64,000 bases of DNA. It comes from Naegleria lovaniensis. Its lineage: Eukaryota > Heterolobosea > Eutetramitea > Acrasida > Naegleriidae. The DNA lies in NCBI RefSeq assembly GCF_003324165.1, contig NW_025407839.1, forward strand, positions 310,001-374,000. The letters run 5' to 3'. Shown piece after piece: positions 22,834 to 32,011 of this stretch. The translations under genes and the position numbers were made by a program. Under the pieces are notes generated by a model, which was given only the letters and a program-made list of their open reading frames with translations, made no database searches and was not told the origin of the DNA. Each line of letters opens with the position of its first letter. Within the stretch, counting starts at the first letter, position 1.

Positions 22834-25185
22834 TCATTGAGTTTGTTCATCAATTGTTACACTACTGCTTTCTTGTGATTTCCTTGCTATTACTTGCTTG
22901 GCGTTTTCAATAAACGCAACTTCTGCTGAGGTCAACCCTTTGCCGGGTGGAATTTTCCAAGCAGTTTTTGCGAGGCATTTTGGGTCAACTTGTCTCTTCA
23001 GTTGATCTACATCTGCAAATAATGGAGCGTATTTTGTGTATATTTGTTCTACTAAATGATCCTTTTGTTCTGCAGTTCCAAAATCTATTCTCGAGATCAA
23101 CGAGATGATATGCCTATACAGCTGCCATGGTATTACTGGTAATTCTTGTCTCAACAAATGTTCAAGGCATTCGTAAAGAGCTTGCACATTCTTTTTCGAT
23201 TCACATGATTTCATAACAATTAAATATATAGATCCATCCTGTTTTGCCTCCATTGTCATCCTATCTCGGATGTTCTCAAAAATCTTAATAACCTTGTCAT
23301 ACTCTTGAGTGTCCTTAAATCGTTTCATAGCTGCTGAAATAAGTACATAATTGTGTGCCTTTCCCTCACAAACATCTTCGATCAGATCTTTCAATAACGA
23401 GTCGATAGTGGCTTTATATCGTTCTAATCTGTCCACAATTACTGGATCTACTTTTCCTGGCTTATATAACAGATTGTGCAACTTGGTTTCAATACTCAAG
23501 AGACTGACTAATATATGATCGTTGGGATTAATCTTGTCTTCAATCATATAATTCAAAACGTTGAATGCAATAGTCACTTGCTGAATGTCACTAGAAACAG
23601 CGTGCAAAATAGCATTGTAGACACTAGGCGACATTTCAGCTTTCCCTTCTCTACGCAGATCACCCAGCTTTTCATAGGCTACTTCAATTCCATGCTTTTG
23701 AATAGTATGGAGAATTGCCTCTGTAGTAGAAAATTGGTCTAGTGGCTCCTTCCAATCATATAATTGATTGGCTATCTTTTCTCGAAGTTCTTGGAAACGT
23801 GTTGAATGGTATCTAGTGACTGTTAAAAATGTTGTGAGAGCTTTTTGGTTTACCCGTCCTGATTCCATCATGTCATTATAACACTTCATCACGAGATCAT
23901 GCCCTTCCTTTCCCTTTTTTACATTATTTGATAGATGTTTCACAAGAGTTCCATAGGTCGTTTCATCTGGTTTAGTATACCCTAGTTCAAGAATCTCTTC
24001 GAAAAACTCCGTTGCTTGAGGGCTGTTATTTCTGACTAAAACTTCGAGAGCATAATTGTACTTTTGAATCTCTATCTGCATACCGAATCTTCGAATGTTT
24101 TTAAAGGATGCAACCAATATGTTCCCATCAAATGCTCCATTCTTCTTCGATTTTGTCTCAACGCTTGATATGTATTCAAAGAAGTACTTGGAGAAATATT
24201 TCAGGACCTGTATCAGTCCGCTTTGATTTGTTGTTGGTAATAACTGTACGGAATAATTCCTTTCTATAATCACCGCATTCGGTAGGCTATAACAATCGTT
24301 AGGAACAAATTTTGAAGTGCATTCAAATATCTTTTCCACAAAGTCTTCTCTGATGACAGCAAACTCAGGTAATAGAATAAAGGCTGCAAGCAAATAATCG
24401 CTATAAAAATCAGATTTTGATTCATAAACTGATTGAAGAATTGGTAAAATATGATTTTCAAATAAGGAAGCACACATTTCTATATCTTTGGTCTCTCTAA
24501 ACCCAAATGCAAGTTGAATGCAGGGCATATGTAGAGCAGGATAGTTTTTAAATTCAAGCATGCAAAGCAAATTGTAAATGTCTCTTAAAAATTGAGAGTT
24601 GTTTTGCACTGCTTTTAACACGCCTTTGGCTACCGAATAGATTAGTGAAATCAACTTTTTTGAAACTCTTCCATTATGTAATTGACAATAGGCCAAACAA
24701 AATTTCATCATTTTGAAAAATTCATGAACTGCTTCTTCTTTTGTCAGTTCATTCTTGTGAGATTGGATATATTTATCAATATCATGAATAGAAGTTAACA
24801 GAAAATCACTTTCTGTTTGTTTCTTTATCACGGCGTTTGTTTCATGTTTTGTTTCAATTTTTTTCTCTTCATTATTTACCGATTCCTTAGTGTTGTTTGA
24901 AGAGGAGTAGCTTCTTCTTCCGTACAAGGATGCATACGTTCTAACAACAATACTAAAAGGATCAGTGTTTGTGCTCATTCCATTGGAATAATTCCAATCT
25001 ATGTTAGATGAACGTAATGATGATGAAGGAGAAGAGATTGTCGAAACTGTGCCCATTCCAACTTTGATGAGACTTCCCACAGCCCATTTTCTTGTGTTCT
25101 TGAAATTTCGGAATAGTTTGGAAGCGAAAAATTGGGATGGAGAAGAGATGTTGTTGAGTAGAGGCGAAGATTCTGATGGAGCCAT
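22834..25185 (-). CDS. mitochondrial PPR-like helical repeat protein
   Basis: About 783 aa, single exon. The N-terminal region (to about 110) is Ser/Arg/Lys-rich with few acidic residues and includes VVRTYASLYGRRSYSSS, consistent with mitochondrial targeting. The rest is a helical solenoid with PPR-like units, for example ALEVLVRNNSPQATEFFEEI ... KPDETTYGTLVKHL and SVYNAILHAVSS. PPR proteins bind organellar RNA, so a role in mitochondrial RNA processing or translation is inferred. The start at 25183-25185 follows an A7 run. A longer in-frame ATG at 25332 exists but would overlap the promoter of the divergent ZW10-like gene. Confidence 0.6.
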   Translation of the reverse strand: MAPSESSPLLNNISSPSQFFASKLFRNFKNTRKWAVGSLIKVGMGTVSTISSPSSSLRSSNIDWNYSNGMSTNTDPFSIVVRTYASLYGRRSYSSSNNTKESVNNEEKKIETKHETNAVIKKQTESDFLLTSIHDIDKYIQSHKNELTKEEAVHEFFKMMKFCLAYCQLHNGRVSKKLISLIYSVAKGVLKAVQNNSQFLRDIYNLLCMLEFKNYPALHMPCIQLAFGFRETKDIEMCASLFENHILPILQSVYESKSDFYSDYLLAAFILLPEFAVIREDFVEKIFECTSKFVPNDCYSLPNAVIIERNYSVQLLPTTNQSGLIQVLKYFSKYFFEYISSVETKSKKNGAFDGNILVASFKNIRRFGMQIEIQKYNYALEVLVRNNSPQATEFFEEILELGYTKPDETTYGTLVKHLSNNVKKGKEGHDLVMKCYNDMMESGRVNQKALTTFLTVTRYHSTRFQELREKIANQLYDWKEPLDQFSTTEAILHTIQKHGIEVAYEKLGDLRREGKAEMSPSVYNAILHAVSSDIQQVTIAFNVLNYMIEDKINPNDHILVSLLSIETKLHNLLYKPGKVDPVIVDRLERYKATIDSLLKDLIEDVCEGKAHNYVLISAAMKRFKDTQEYDKVIKIFENIRDRMTMEAKQDGSIYLIVMKSCESKKNVQALYECLEHLLRQELPVIPWQLYRHIISLISRIDFGTAEQKDHLVEQIYTKYAPLFADVDQLKRQVDPKCLAKTAWKIPPGKGLTSAEVAFIENAKQVIARKSQESSSVTIDEQTQ

Positions 25186-25374
25186 TTTTTTGTTGAGACA
25201 CCAATTTTTCGAAATTGATTGAATGGAAAGAGGCTTATAAGATCGTCTCAAGGAATGGATGATGGCCAAGACTGAAGTGTTAAACCACTTGAGTTGTACC
25301 CGTCCTTGCAAGAGAATGCATTGTCCATTCAAGCAATTCTTTATTCGTTCATGATGAATAGTGCATCACAAAAA

Positions 25375-26418
25375 ATGTCCTCTTCAAAATCAGCCACTTC
25401 TTCTGGAGTTGGAGATCAAAACGGACAAGCTCTCTTGGATTGGTGTCGTAAATTGATCGAGTCTGATGAAAAGAAGGCTTTCTTTTTTAATGTAGTATCA
25501 ATGAAAGAAATGAAAAAGAAAGGACGAATAGACTCGTTGTTTTATTTTCCATCATGTACACTCTCTCAGGGAACAATACAAATGGTGGACAAGATTAATT
25601 CATATATTGAAAAATCCCGTGAATTTGGGCCAAAATATATTCGACAACTAGTAGTATTATTTAAATTATTAATTCCGATCAAATACGGAGAATCGTTAAT
25701 CCAATTTCCACAATTTTGTATGATTTTATATAATGATTGCATGTACATTGCCCATGAGTTGGACGTCATCTCTGTAAAATATTTTTCTAATACAGTAGAA
25801 ACCTTACTCTCTGATGCAGCAGCTAGTCTTAGAGTTTTTGCTGAGAAGGAAAGGCAAGCTTTGATCAAGAGACAATCAATCATCCTTCATTCATATCTAT
25901 CAGAATGTAAAAAATTCAAAGATGTGTATGGTAATATGAAACAAAATAAGAGAGCTATGGAAAAAATTATTAACCAGCTTGACACCTTAAAGAGGCTATG
26001 GTGTCAAGTGATTGACGTGTCTAATGGAATCATTTTGTCATCTTTTGGAGAAATGTTGGAACCTATTTTAAAAACCATGACTTCTCAAATTTTAGACATT
26101 ACTGACATTGGAGAAAATGAATCTCAAGATATTTCAACATTAATGACGTTCTTGATACAATGGATTTCTGAAAACATTCCTTTTGAAAATGCAGAAATTT
26201 CGAAATTTATTCCCTCTTGGATGAATTTCAGAGCAGTCAAGACAATCATGACCATGTCATTATTAGAAATTCTAGATGATGCAAAAAAAAGCTCATCAAA
26301 TAGAAAACTAGCTGGGCTGCCTCCAAACGATCTTATCAAGCTTGTAAAAGCAATATTCCAAGAAAGTGACAAGCGTAAAGAAGTAATAAGTATAATATCG
26401 CAAAGCACCGTGGAGTAG
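25375..26418 (+). CDS. ZW10 C-terminal domain protein
   Basis: A 347-aa single-exon protein matching the C-terminal half of ZW10/Dsl1-family tethering proteins: LYNDCMYIAHELDVIS, then LDTLKRLWCQVI, then IPSWMNFRAVKTIMTMSLLE and LVKAIFQESDKRKEVI. ZW10 acts in ER-Golgi tethering (NRZ/Dsl1) and, in animals, at kinetochores in the RZZ complex. Human ZW10 has 779 residues, so the N-terminal half is absent or unrecognisable here. The start follows CAAAAA and is supported by the short divergent promoter; no upstream exon is visible. It ends 16 bp from the convergent RsmE gene. Confidence 0.7.
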   Translation: MSSSKSATSSGVGDQNGQALLDWCRKLIESDEKKAFFFNVVSMKEMKKKGRIDSLFYFPSCTLSQGTIQMVDKINSYIEKSREFGPKYIRQLVVLFKLLIPIKYGESLIQFPQFCMILYNDCMYIAHELDVISVKYFSNTVETLLSDAAASLRVFAEKERQALIKRQSIILHSYLSECKKFKDVYGNMKQNKRAMEKIINQLDTLKRLWCQVIDVSNGIILSSFGEMLEPILKTMTSQILDITDIGENESQDISTLMTFLIQWISENIPFENAEISKFIPSWMNFRAVKTIMTMSLLEILDDAKKSSSNRKLAGLPPNDLIKLVKAIFQESDKRKEVISIISQSTVE

Positions 26419-26434
26419 GACCTTATTATTGAAT

Positions 26435-27391
26435 CTACTTGTTCCAGATTACGCTCATAATACTTCCCATTGCTACAGTAAATGCTGTTTCGCTTTTGTA
26501 CACAATTTTCTTAGAGAGAGATGTTGGTACAAATCCCATTTGTTTCAAATGTTGCCTCTCGTGGTCAAATAAATCTCGTTCAGGACCAACTAAAACATTA
26601 ATGCTCATAGTGCTTGGTTGCTCTTTGTGATGTTCAATTTCCCTTAACAAATTCATCCATGAAAGATCTCCATCCACATCCAAGAATATTCTTCTTTCCA
26701 TATTGTCATTATTATTTGAAAGTTTGGACACATAGTCAGGTAATGAAATTGGTGATTCGATGGAAGGAGTCCCATAGAATTGTTTCGATTGCTCAATGGC
26801 TGAGATCATAATATTGTTGAGACGTTCTTTCTTATTTTCAAAATATTCGGCATGTTGTTGTTGCTTTTTTTCTTCTGTAATGATTGGAATAATATGATTA
26901 ACTCCCATTGAGCTACATTGATAAATCATTTCTTCAAAAGTTTCTTTTGTCTTGGTCATGCAAATAGAAGCGCTAATTGTAAATTTCTTTCTTTGATTTA
27001 AAAGCGTCGTTAATTCTTCATCTTTATCTTTCGGTAATTTCTTTGCTGTTATCATTCTCTTGTCGACATGAACCACTTGAAATAATTGAAAAGTTGAATG
27101 TAAATCAAACAATACGAATTGATCTCCAGATTTGAACCGCAAGATAGAAGTCATTCTCTTGAGTAAAGCCATGTCTGTGATACCAATAACTTCATCTGGC
27201 TCCGAGCCCGAAATTAACTCTTTCAATTCTTGATAATGCAAAGCAAATACATGTCTATTGTGATTGTGCACTTCTCGTGTTTGTAATGCACAATAATAAT
27301 TTTGTATGAACGGACGGTTCGATGAAAATTTGGTTAGGCAAAAACGATGAGGAAGTTGACCCATCCATCGTCGCATGATTCTTGCACACAT
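26435..27391 (-). CDS. RsmE-type 16S rRNA uridine methyltransferase (SPOUT)
   Basis: A 318-aa protein with a basic N-terminus (MCARIMRRWMGQLPHRF) that suggests mitochondrial import. The SPOUT knot has LVGPERDLFDHERQHLKQMG and the C-terminal YKSETAFTVAMGSIMSV, matching the RsmE pattern (PEGG..E and RxETA). It also has the middle motif SAIEQSKQFYGTPSIE. RsmE methylates N3 of a conserved 3'-end uridine of small-subunit rRNA (U1498 in E. coli). Mitochondrial ribosomal RNA is the likely target. In the usual PEGG the second Gly position is changed (PERD). The start follows an A6 run. Confidence 0.8.
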   Translation of the reverse strand: MCARIMRRWMGQLPHRFCLTKFSSNRPFIQNYYCALQTREVHNHNRHVFALHYQELKELISGSEPDEVIGITDMALLKRMTSILRFKSGDQFVLFDLHSTFQLFQVVHVDKRMITAKKLPKDKDEELTTLLNQRKKFTISASICMTKTKETFEEMIYQCSSMGVNHIIPIITEEKKQQQHAEYFENKKERLNNIMISAIEQSKQFYGTPSIESPISLPDYVSKLSNNNDNMERRIFLDVDGDLSWMNLLREIEHHKEQPSTMSINVLVGPERDLFDHERQHLKQMGFVPTSLSKKIVYKSETAFTVAMGSIMSVIWNK

Positions 27392-27542
27392 TTTTTCTTC
27401 ATTGAATGCAACGAGTTCGTGTGGATGATATTAGGAAATTCTTTATTCCAAGTTGTTGTTGTTTCAAAACAAACATGAAAATGACTTTACATTCGCATGA
27501 TGCTGAAGTGAGAACAATTCGAAATGAACCATTCTAAAAGAT

Positions 27543-28472
27543 TTACCAAAACACACTGGTAATCTTACTAATGAAACCAGTCACACCACTGCCTTGTTCT
27601 TCTTTTGGTTGTTGTTGAGAGGAAGATGTCTTCTTCTTCCTCCTTGCTTGTAAACTATTATCTTCACAAGCAACCAAGCTTTGCATGTAGCTACTCTTTT
27701 GAGTGGAGGTAGAGTTGCCATGCGACGATGACTTTTCTGATGACAAGTATTGAGGAGTGTAATTCTCCTTATCATATGAAAAGTTATTGTACTCAGTCTC
27801 ACAAACCGAGTCTGAGATGACACTGGTCACGTATGAATTCTTGGAAAGTTCTTCCAAAATCTTCTCAGTAGAAGTTCTGGTATAAATGGTGACTTGCTTC
27901 TTTGGAACATTGAAAGTATAAGAAATGGTTCCTTTCAATTGTAAAATCAATTCTTCCAATCGTTGTCGTTGCTTTTCATTCACCAATTGATCAATTTGCA
28001 ACACAACATTTCTCTTCTTTCTCTTCTTCTTCTTCTTGGCATCTTGAGAGGATGCAGCAACGGAGGAACAAATCGAACCATTCACTGGAGCTTGAGAAGA
28101 GAGTAAATCACTGGGCAACATTTCCAATTGGTCCCGAGAGAGATTGCAATACAAATTATTGATAATGTCCTGAATCAAGACACACAACACATTACTCTTG
28201 TCCACCTCTGATTTATACATGGAGAGGAGAGATTCAATGAGAGAAGGCTCTTTTGCCATCAATTCTGGATTATCGGGATGAGAGGATAACATTTTGAGTG
28301 TTTCACAGGCAATGACTTTAACGTTCACGTGGTAATGTGGTTGAGAGAGGAATGAAACCAAAGAGGTTGTTACTCCACGACGAACAATGACTGGTTGATT
28401 ATCTCGATCCATGGCAAGAGTTCGAAGTTTGGTAACCACTCGGTGGACATCAACGGCAACAGTTTCCTTCAT
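27543..28472 (-). CDS. ARMC1: ARMC1-like protein (armadillo repeat + heavy-metal-associated fold)
   Basis: A 309-aa protein. Residues 1-115 form armadillo-type helices (VHRVVTKLRTLAMDRDNQP). After a Lys-rich linker, RNVVLQIDQLVNE ... LEELILQLKGTISYTFNVPK is the HMA-like domain found in animal ARMC1. The C-terminus GFISKITSVFW resembles the short aromatic tail of ARMC1 that mediates mitochondrial association. In mammals ARMC1 works with the MIB/MICOS bridge and affects mitochondrial distribution. The order of domains and both motifs agree with the human protein as I recall it. Confidence 0.8.
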   Translation of the reverse strand: MKETVAVDVHRVVTKLRTLAMDRDNQPVIVRRGVTTSLVSFLSQPHYHVNVKVIACETLKMLSSHPDNPELMAKEPSLIESLLSMYKSEVDKSNVLCVLIQDIINNLYCNLSRDQLEMLPSDLLSSQAPVNGSICSSVAASSQDAKKKKKRKKRNVVLQIDQLVNEKQRQRLEELILQLKGTISYTFNVPKKQVTIYTRTSTEKILEELSKNSYVTSVISDSVCETEYNNFSYDKENYTPQYLSSEKSSSHGNSTSTQKSSYMQSLVACEDNSLQARRKKKTSSSQQQPKEEQGSGVTGFISKITSVFW

Positions 28473-28855
28473 AATGATGATGATGAGGATATGGTTTAGA
28501 GTTGTTTTTTAGATGAAGGTGTGTACACAGGGGTAGGGAAGAGAAGGAGGACTCTCTAGACACACGAGTTGAATGGAAAGAGTTTTGGATTTTTTTGCGA
28601 TTGTTTTTTTGAAAATTTAAATGTAACGGTTAGATTTTTGAAATTTGGTGTAACGGAAATTGTGTCCCTCTTTTTTGTTTGTTTACCAGCCTTCTTCCCA
28701 AGCTCCAGAATGACGTCTTCTCTCTGATCGTATAGGGTGTTAACCTGGCTCTTCATTTCCACATTTCTTCCTTTTCCTGACCGAATTTTCGTGTATTCCC
28801 GCCTTATGTGATTGCTGGCAGTTTCAAATTTGAGAAAAACAAACAGAAAAAATCG
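28473..28855. other. divergent promoter region
   Basis: About 380 bp between the starts of the ARMC1-like gene and the next plus-strand gene. A minus-strand ORF (28556-28924) runs through it into the next gene, but it shows no family resemblance and I do not annotate it. Confidence 0.4.
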
Positions 28856-29585
28856 ATGGCACAACCCAATCAAAGCACCCTTCTTTGCGAAAATTATCCT
28901 CGTTCGTTTTTCTCTTCGACTCATTCCTTTCCGAACGGAATAGCATCATCACCCTCACTTTTTAATTCCAATCAACCAAATGATTTCAATTCTTCAAATC
29001 ATTCATTAGATTTGACTTCTGTCATCATCACTCCAGGACACTACCAACAACCATCTTCTTCATCAAACGTTTTACCATACCATCAACAACAACAACAACA
29101 ACCACAAATCGATTCTTTTCCATCTTCCTTCTCAACTTCTATACATTGTAATTTTTCATTTCCGAGAATTCGAAGGAGCAATCCGTTCTTACTGTGCGAT
29201 TCTCCAACAATCAATAATACCACGAACCAACATCAATCGCTTGAACACAACTCCATTTCGAGGACGAACGCAGTTGAATTGTCGTCGACATCAGTCTCTG
29301 GTTTCAAATCTAAAACGCAAAGACAAACCTCTTTTTATGGTAAGTTTGAATTTTGTGTTCAACTAATGCATGACGTGACTGAACAATCTGTATTCAGAAC
29401 AAACATTGGAAAAGATGAAAAAGTCAGCATCTCAACTCTATGCGAATCAATCAGCCATACACATGGACTCGTCTGATGACCACGATAGTGACATGACATT
29501 AAATTCAGAGAATGAAATGAAAGATGTTTCATCGATACATTCGTGCAAAACGAAAGATATTCGAAGTTATTTCAAAAAGAAGTGA
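28856..29585 (+). CDS. low-complexity protein with PIP-box-like C-terminus
   Basis: About 223 aa from exons 28856-29339 and 29398-29585, with a 58-nt GTAAGT...TTCAG intron. The protein is Ser/Asn/Gln-rich with a CAA-coded Gln run near residue 80. The second exon gives FYEQTLEKMKKSASQLYANQ, an acidic stretch, and the extreme C-terminus TKDIRSYFKKK. The spacing I-x-x-Y-F with flanking lysines resembles a PCNA-interacting peptide, with Thr instead of the usual Gln. Possibly a nuclear replication or repair accessory protein; this is inference from a short motif only. Confidence 0.6.
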
Positions 29586-29698
29586 AATAGCTCTTGAATA
29601 AAGAATAATTTAAATCAAATTTATCATTGTCATTTGGTTGCAACATTTTACACAAAATACTTTTTGGTTTTCTTCGCGGGCGAGTTCATGATAATCAT

Positions 29699-30411
29699 TT
29701 ACTTCTTGTTCAATTGTTCCAATAACCATTCTTCGGTGAGATCTTCATAGTCACGGATTTCATAGCTTCTTGGCACGTCCAATTTTCTAATGATGATTGC
29801 AAAAGATATTTTAAATGTGGTCATACAATTTAACAAGTGCAATTTCATTCCAAAAAGTCACATCACGTTAAATTTCATATAAACAATGAACTCGTATCAC
29901 ACGCTTTGATGAATGACTTACCTCACTAATGGAAGCTTCATTCTAGAGTACATCACTATCATGATTCAAATCATAAATATTATGGATAATAAATATTACA
30001 TCATCGAAATTGTAATCATTATTTTGTCATAAAAAATCATCATTGATGATGGTCTAATTCATCACCGATCACAAAAATATACTACCTACTTTGATCATAG
30101 GGATTGGCATGTTTTGGAGTATAGAAAATAAACATCAATGGATATTGAACTCTATCTCCTCGTTGCCAAGCATAAGACAATACCAAATATCGTGGTTGCA
30201 AATTGACATCATCCAAATAAGATTGTAAATCTTCAAAAGTAGTCTCATCAAATTGTTCTTCAATCATGACTGAACTGTCTTCCTTATTAATTTTTAAAAC
30301 CATCACCATCATGTGCTTGCTGCTACTGAGACGGACCTTCTTGTAGGCTTTTAAAACATCGTCAGGAATGGTGCAATCGTTGGTGGGAGCTTCAACAGTG
30401 GTGTTGGACAT
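29699..30411 (-). CDS. GMF: glia maturation factor (ADF-H domain)
   Basis: About 147 aa in exons 30090-30411, 29922-29955 and 29699-29786, with introns of 134 and 135 nt. The first exon has VRLSSSKHMMVMVLKI, QPRYLVLSYAWQRGDRVQYP and LMFIFYTPKHANP. The 34-nt middle exon adds MMYSRMKLPLV, and the last adds YEIRDYEDLTEEWLLEQLNK. The length and all blocks match GMF, which debranches Arp2/3 actin networks. That suits an amoeboid cell. The start follows an A7 run at 30411. Confidence 0.88.
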
Positions 30412-30669
30412 TTTTTTATGTGTTGGGGCGCAAAGAGTCGTTCGGAAATGTCTCAAGAGTTCGTGAGACGATTTTTGGCCAATCATGTTCGTTTTTCGAA
30501 AAGATTTTGACGACTTGAAGGCGCTCCAATGACATTTATTGAAATGCGCTTTTTGAGAGAAATATTCTCTACTTCAGATTTATTAGCAGTAGTGGTTAAT
30601 CAATGAAACGTGGAATGTTTTGAGTTTGAATAGAAATGAATTGGTTCATAAAAGGAATTTTTAAAAAAA

Positions 30670-31974
30670 ATGAAGAGGCTTACTATGAATGCTCATCATC
30701 ATCTCGTATCAAGATTTCGTTGGTTTCCGATGGTCATGAATAGATGCTCTGGTGTGCAACCATTGTGTGCAGCTCATCTTTCCACTCGTTCTTTGTCATG
30801 GCTTGATCAAACGGATTTAATGAACAGAACAAGAAGCTTTCATTCAAGTATTTTCATTCAACAATCCGACCAAAAGCAACAAGGAAATGATCAGCACAGG
30901 AACAGCAAAAGCCAACATCTTCCTTTAAGAAAATATTTATTCAATCATTTCTTCTTGCTTTGGGATTTTCATCAATCGCAATTCTTTTAGCACTTCGTCA
31001 ATATAACAACAACCCTTCTGATTCGATATTGGATAAATTGTTAAGAAATATGTATGGACCATATAGAAATTATGTCCAATTAAAGAGTGAACAGCCAGAT
31101 ATTGAGGAGACACTTTGTTACAGAAATCCTTTACTTTCGTTTGACGTGTCGAATAGCCAGGATCCAAACGACGTTTTGGCTAACTTATTTGTAAAACCAG
31201 GATTGTTGATCAAGGAGGAATTGGAAAATGTAGGAGGAAAGTTTGAGGTCTTTGATGATTATGGGCACATGGTCGATTTGGTATGGGTCATGATGAGCAG
31301 AGATGAATATTTGGCTTCAAGAAATTCTGACCAAAAAATCACAGGAACTAATAGAGAAGATTTATTAAATTTGAATGACTTGAACATGCTTGAAAAAAGC
31401 ATGAAAATGGGCCTAAGAGAAAATGAAGAAATTGTCTGGCTTGAGAAGATTAATACCAAGGTAGGTCAATTTCCATTCTAACAGCGTCTCATGCTTGATA
31501 TTTGTTAAACCCTTTATGTAGGAACTAGTTTCTTCCAAGGAATATTCCAAGCTTCCTGAGAGTATAAAACAGAAACCAAATTGTGTTGTAGCAATCATTA
31601 AGGCCCCTGACGTTTATTCTCATCCAAAAGATTATTTTCAAACAAGATATGGAGATGCTGGAAAGAAAGTTAATAGCTCCCCAAATGGAGATCTTTATAG
31701 AGGAGTGGTTTTGACAACATACTACAATCAATTGGTTGCTATTGGAAGAACCTATCCAAACCAAATGATTAATTTTGATTTGGCAAGAAAAGATCTCTCA
31801 AAAGATGAAATAGAGAAAATATTCCAATTTATTCCAGAATCACAAAAAAGCACATTCCATAGCATTGCGAATCAAAGTACTTCAAAGTCTTATGAAATCA
31901 TTAGATACTTGAGGGAGGTGTTATTAAAACTTTACTCTGAAAGATTAACATTGAATGCTCCCAAGGATGAGTAA
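30670..31974 (+). CDS. mitochondrial inner-membrane-type hypothetical protein
   Basis: About 414 aa. The N-terminus is rich in Arg/His/Ser with no acids for 40 residues (MKRLTMNAHHHLVSRFRWFP), a likely mitochondrial presequence. One hydrophobic segment follows, but the frame changes inside it near 30958: HFFLL in one frame continues as GFSSIAILLALRQYNN in the next. A single missing T in a short run explains this. A 61-nt intron, 31461-31521, then joins EKINTK to ELVSSKEYSKLP. The C-terminal 250 residues are soluble (KPNCVVAIIKAPDVYSHPKD; NLARKDL-like helices). No family recognised. The topology suggests a single-pass inner-membrane protein with a large soluble domain. Confidence 0.6.
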
Positions 31975-32011
31975 AAGCATTCTTCACAAAATATAAACTC
32001 CATTGTTGACA

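Noticed and set aside
28556-28924. 122-aa minus-strand ORF between ARMC1-like gene and its neighbour
   Set aside because: It overlaps the first exon of a gene with better start context and intron signals, and has no recognisable motif.
29086-29106. CAA/CAG repeat as a mobile or regulatory repeat
   Set aside because: It is an ordinary short glutamine-coding run inside a low-complexity protein.
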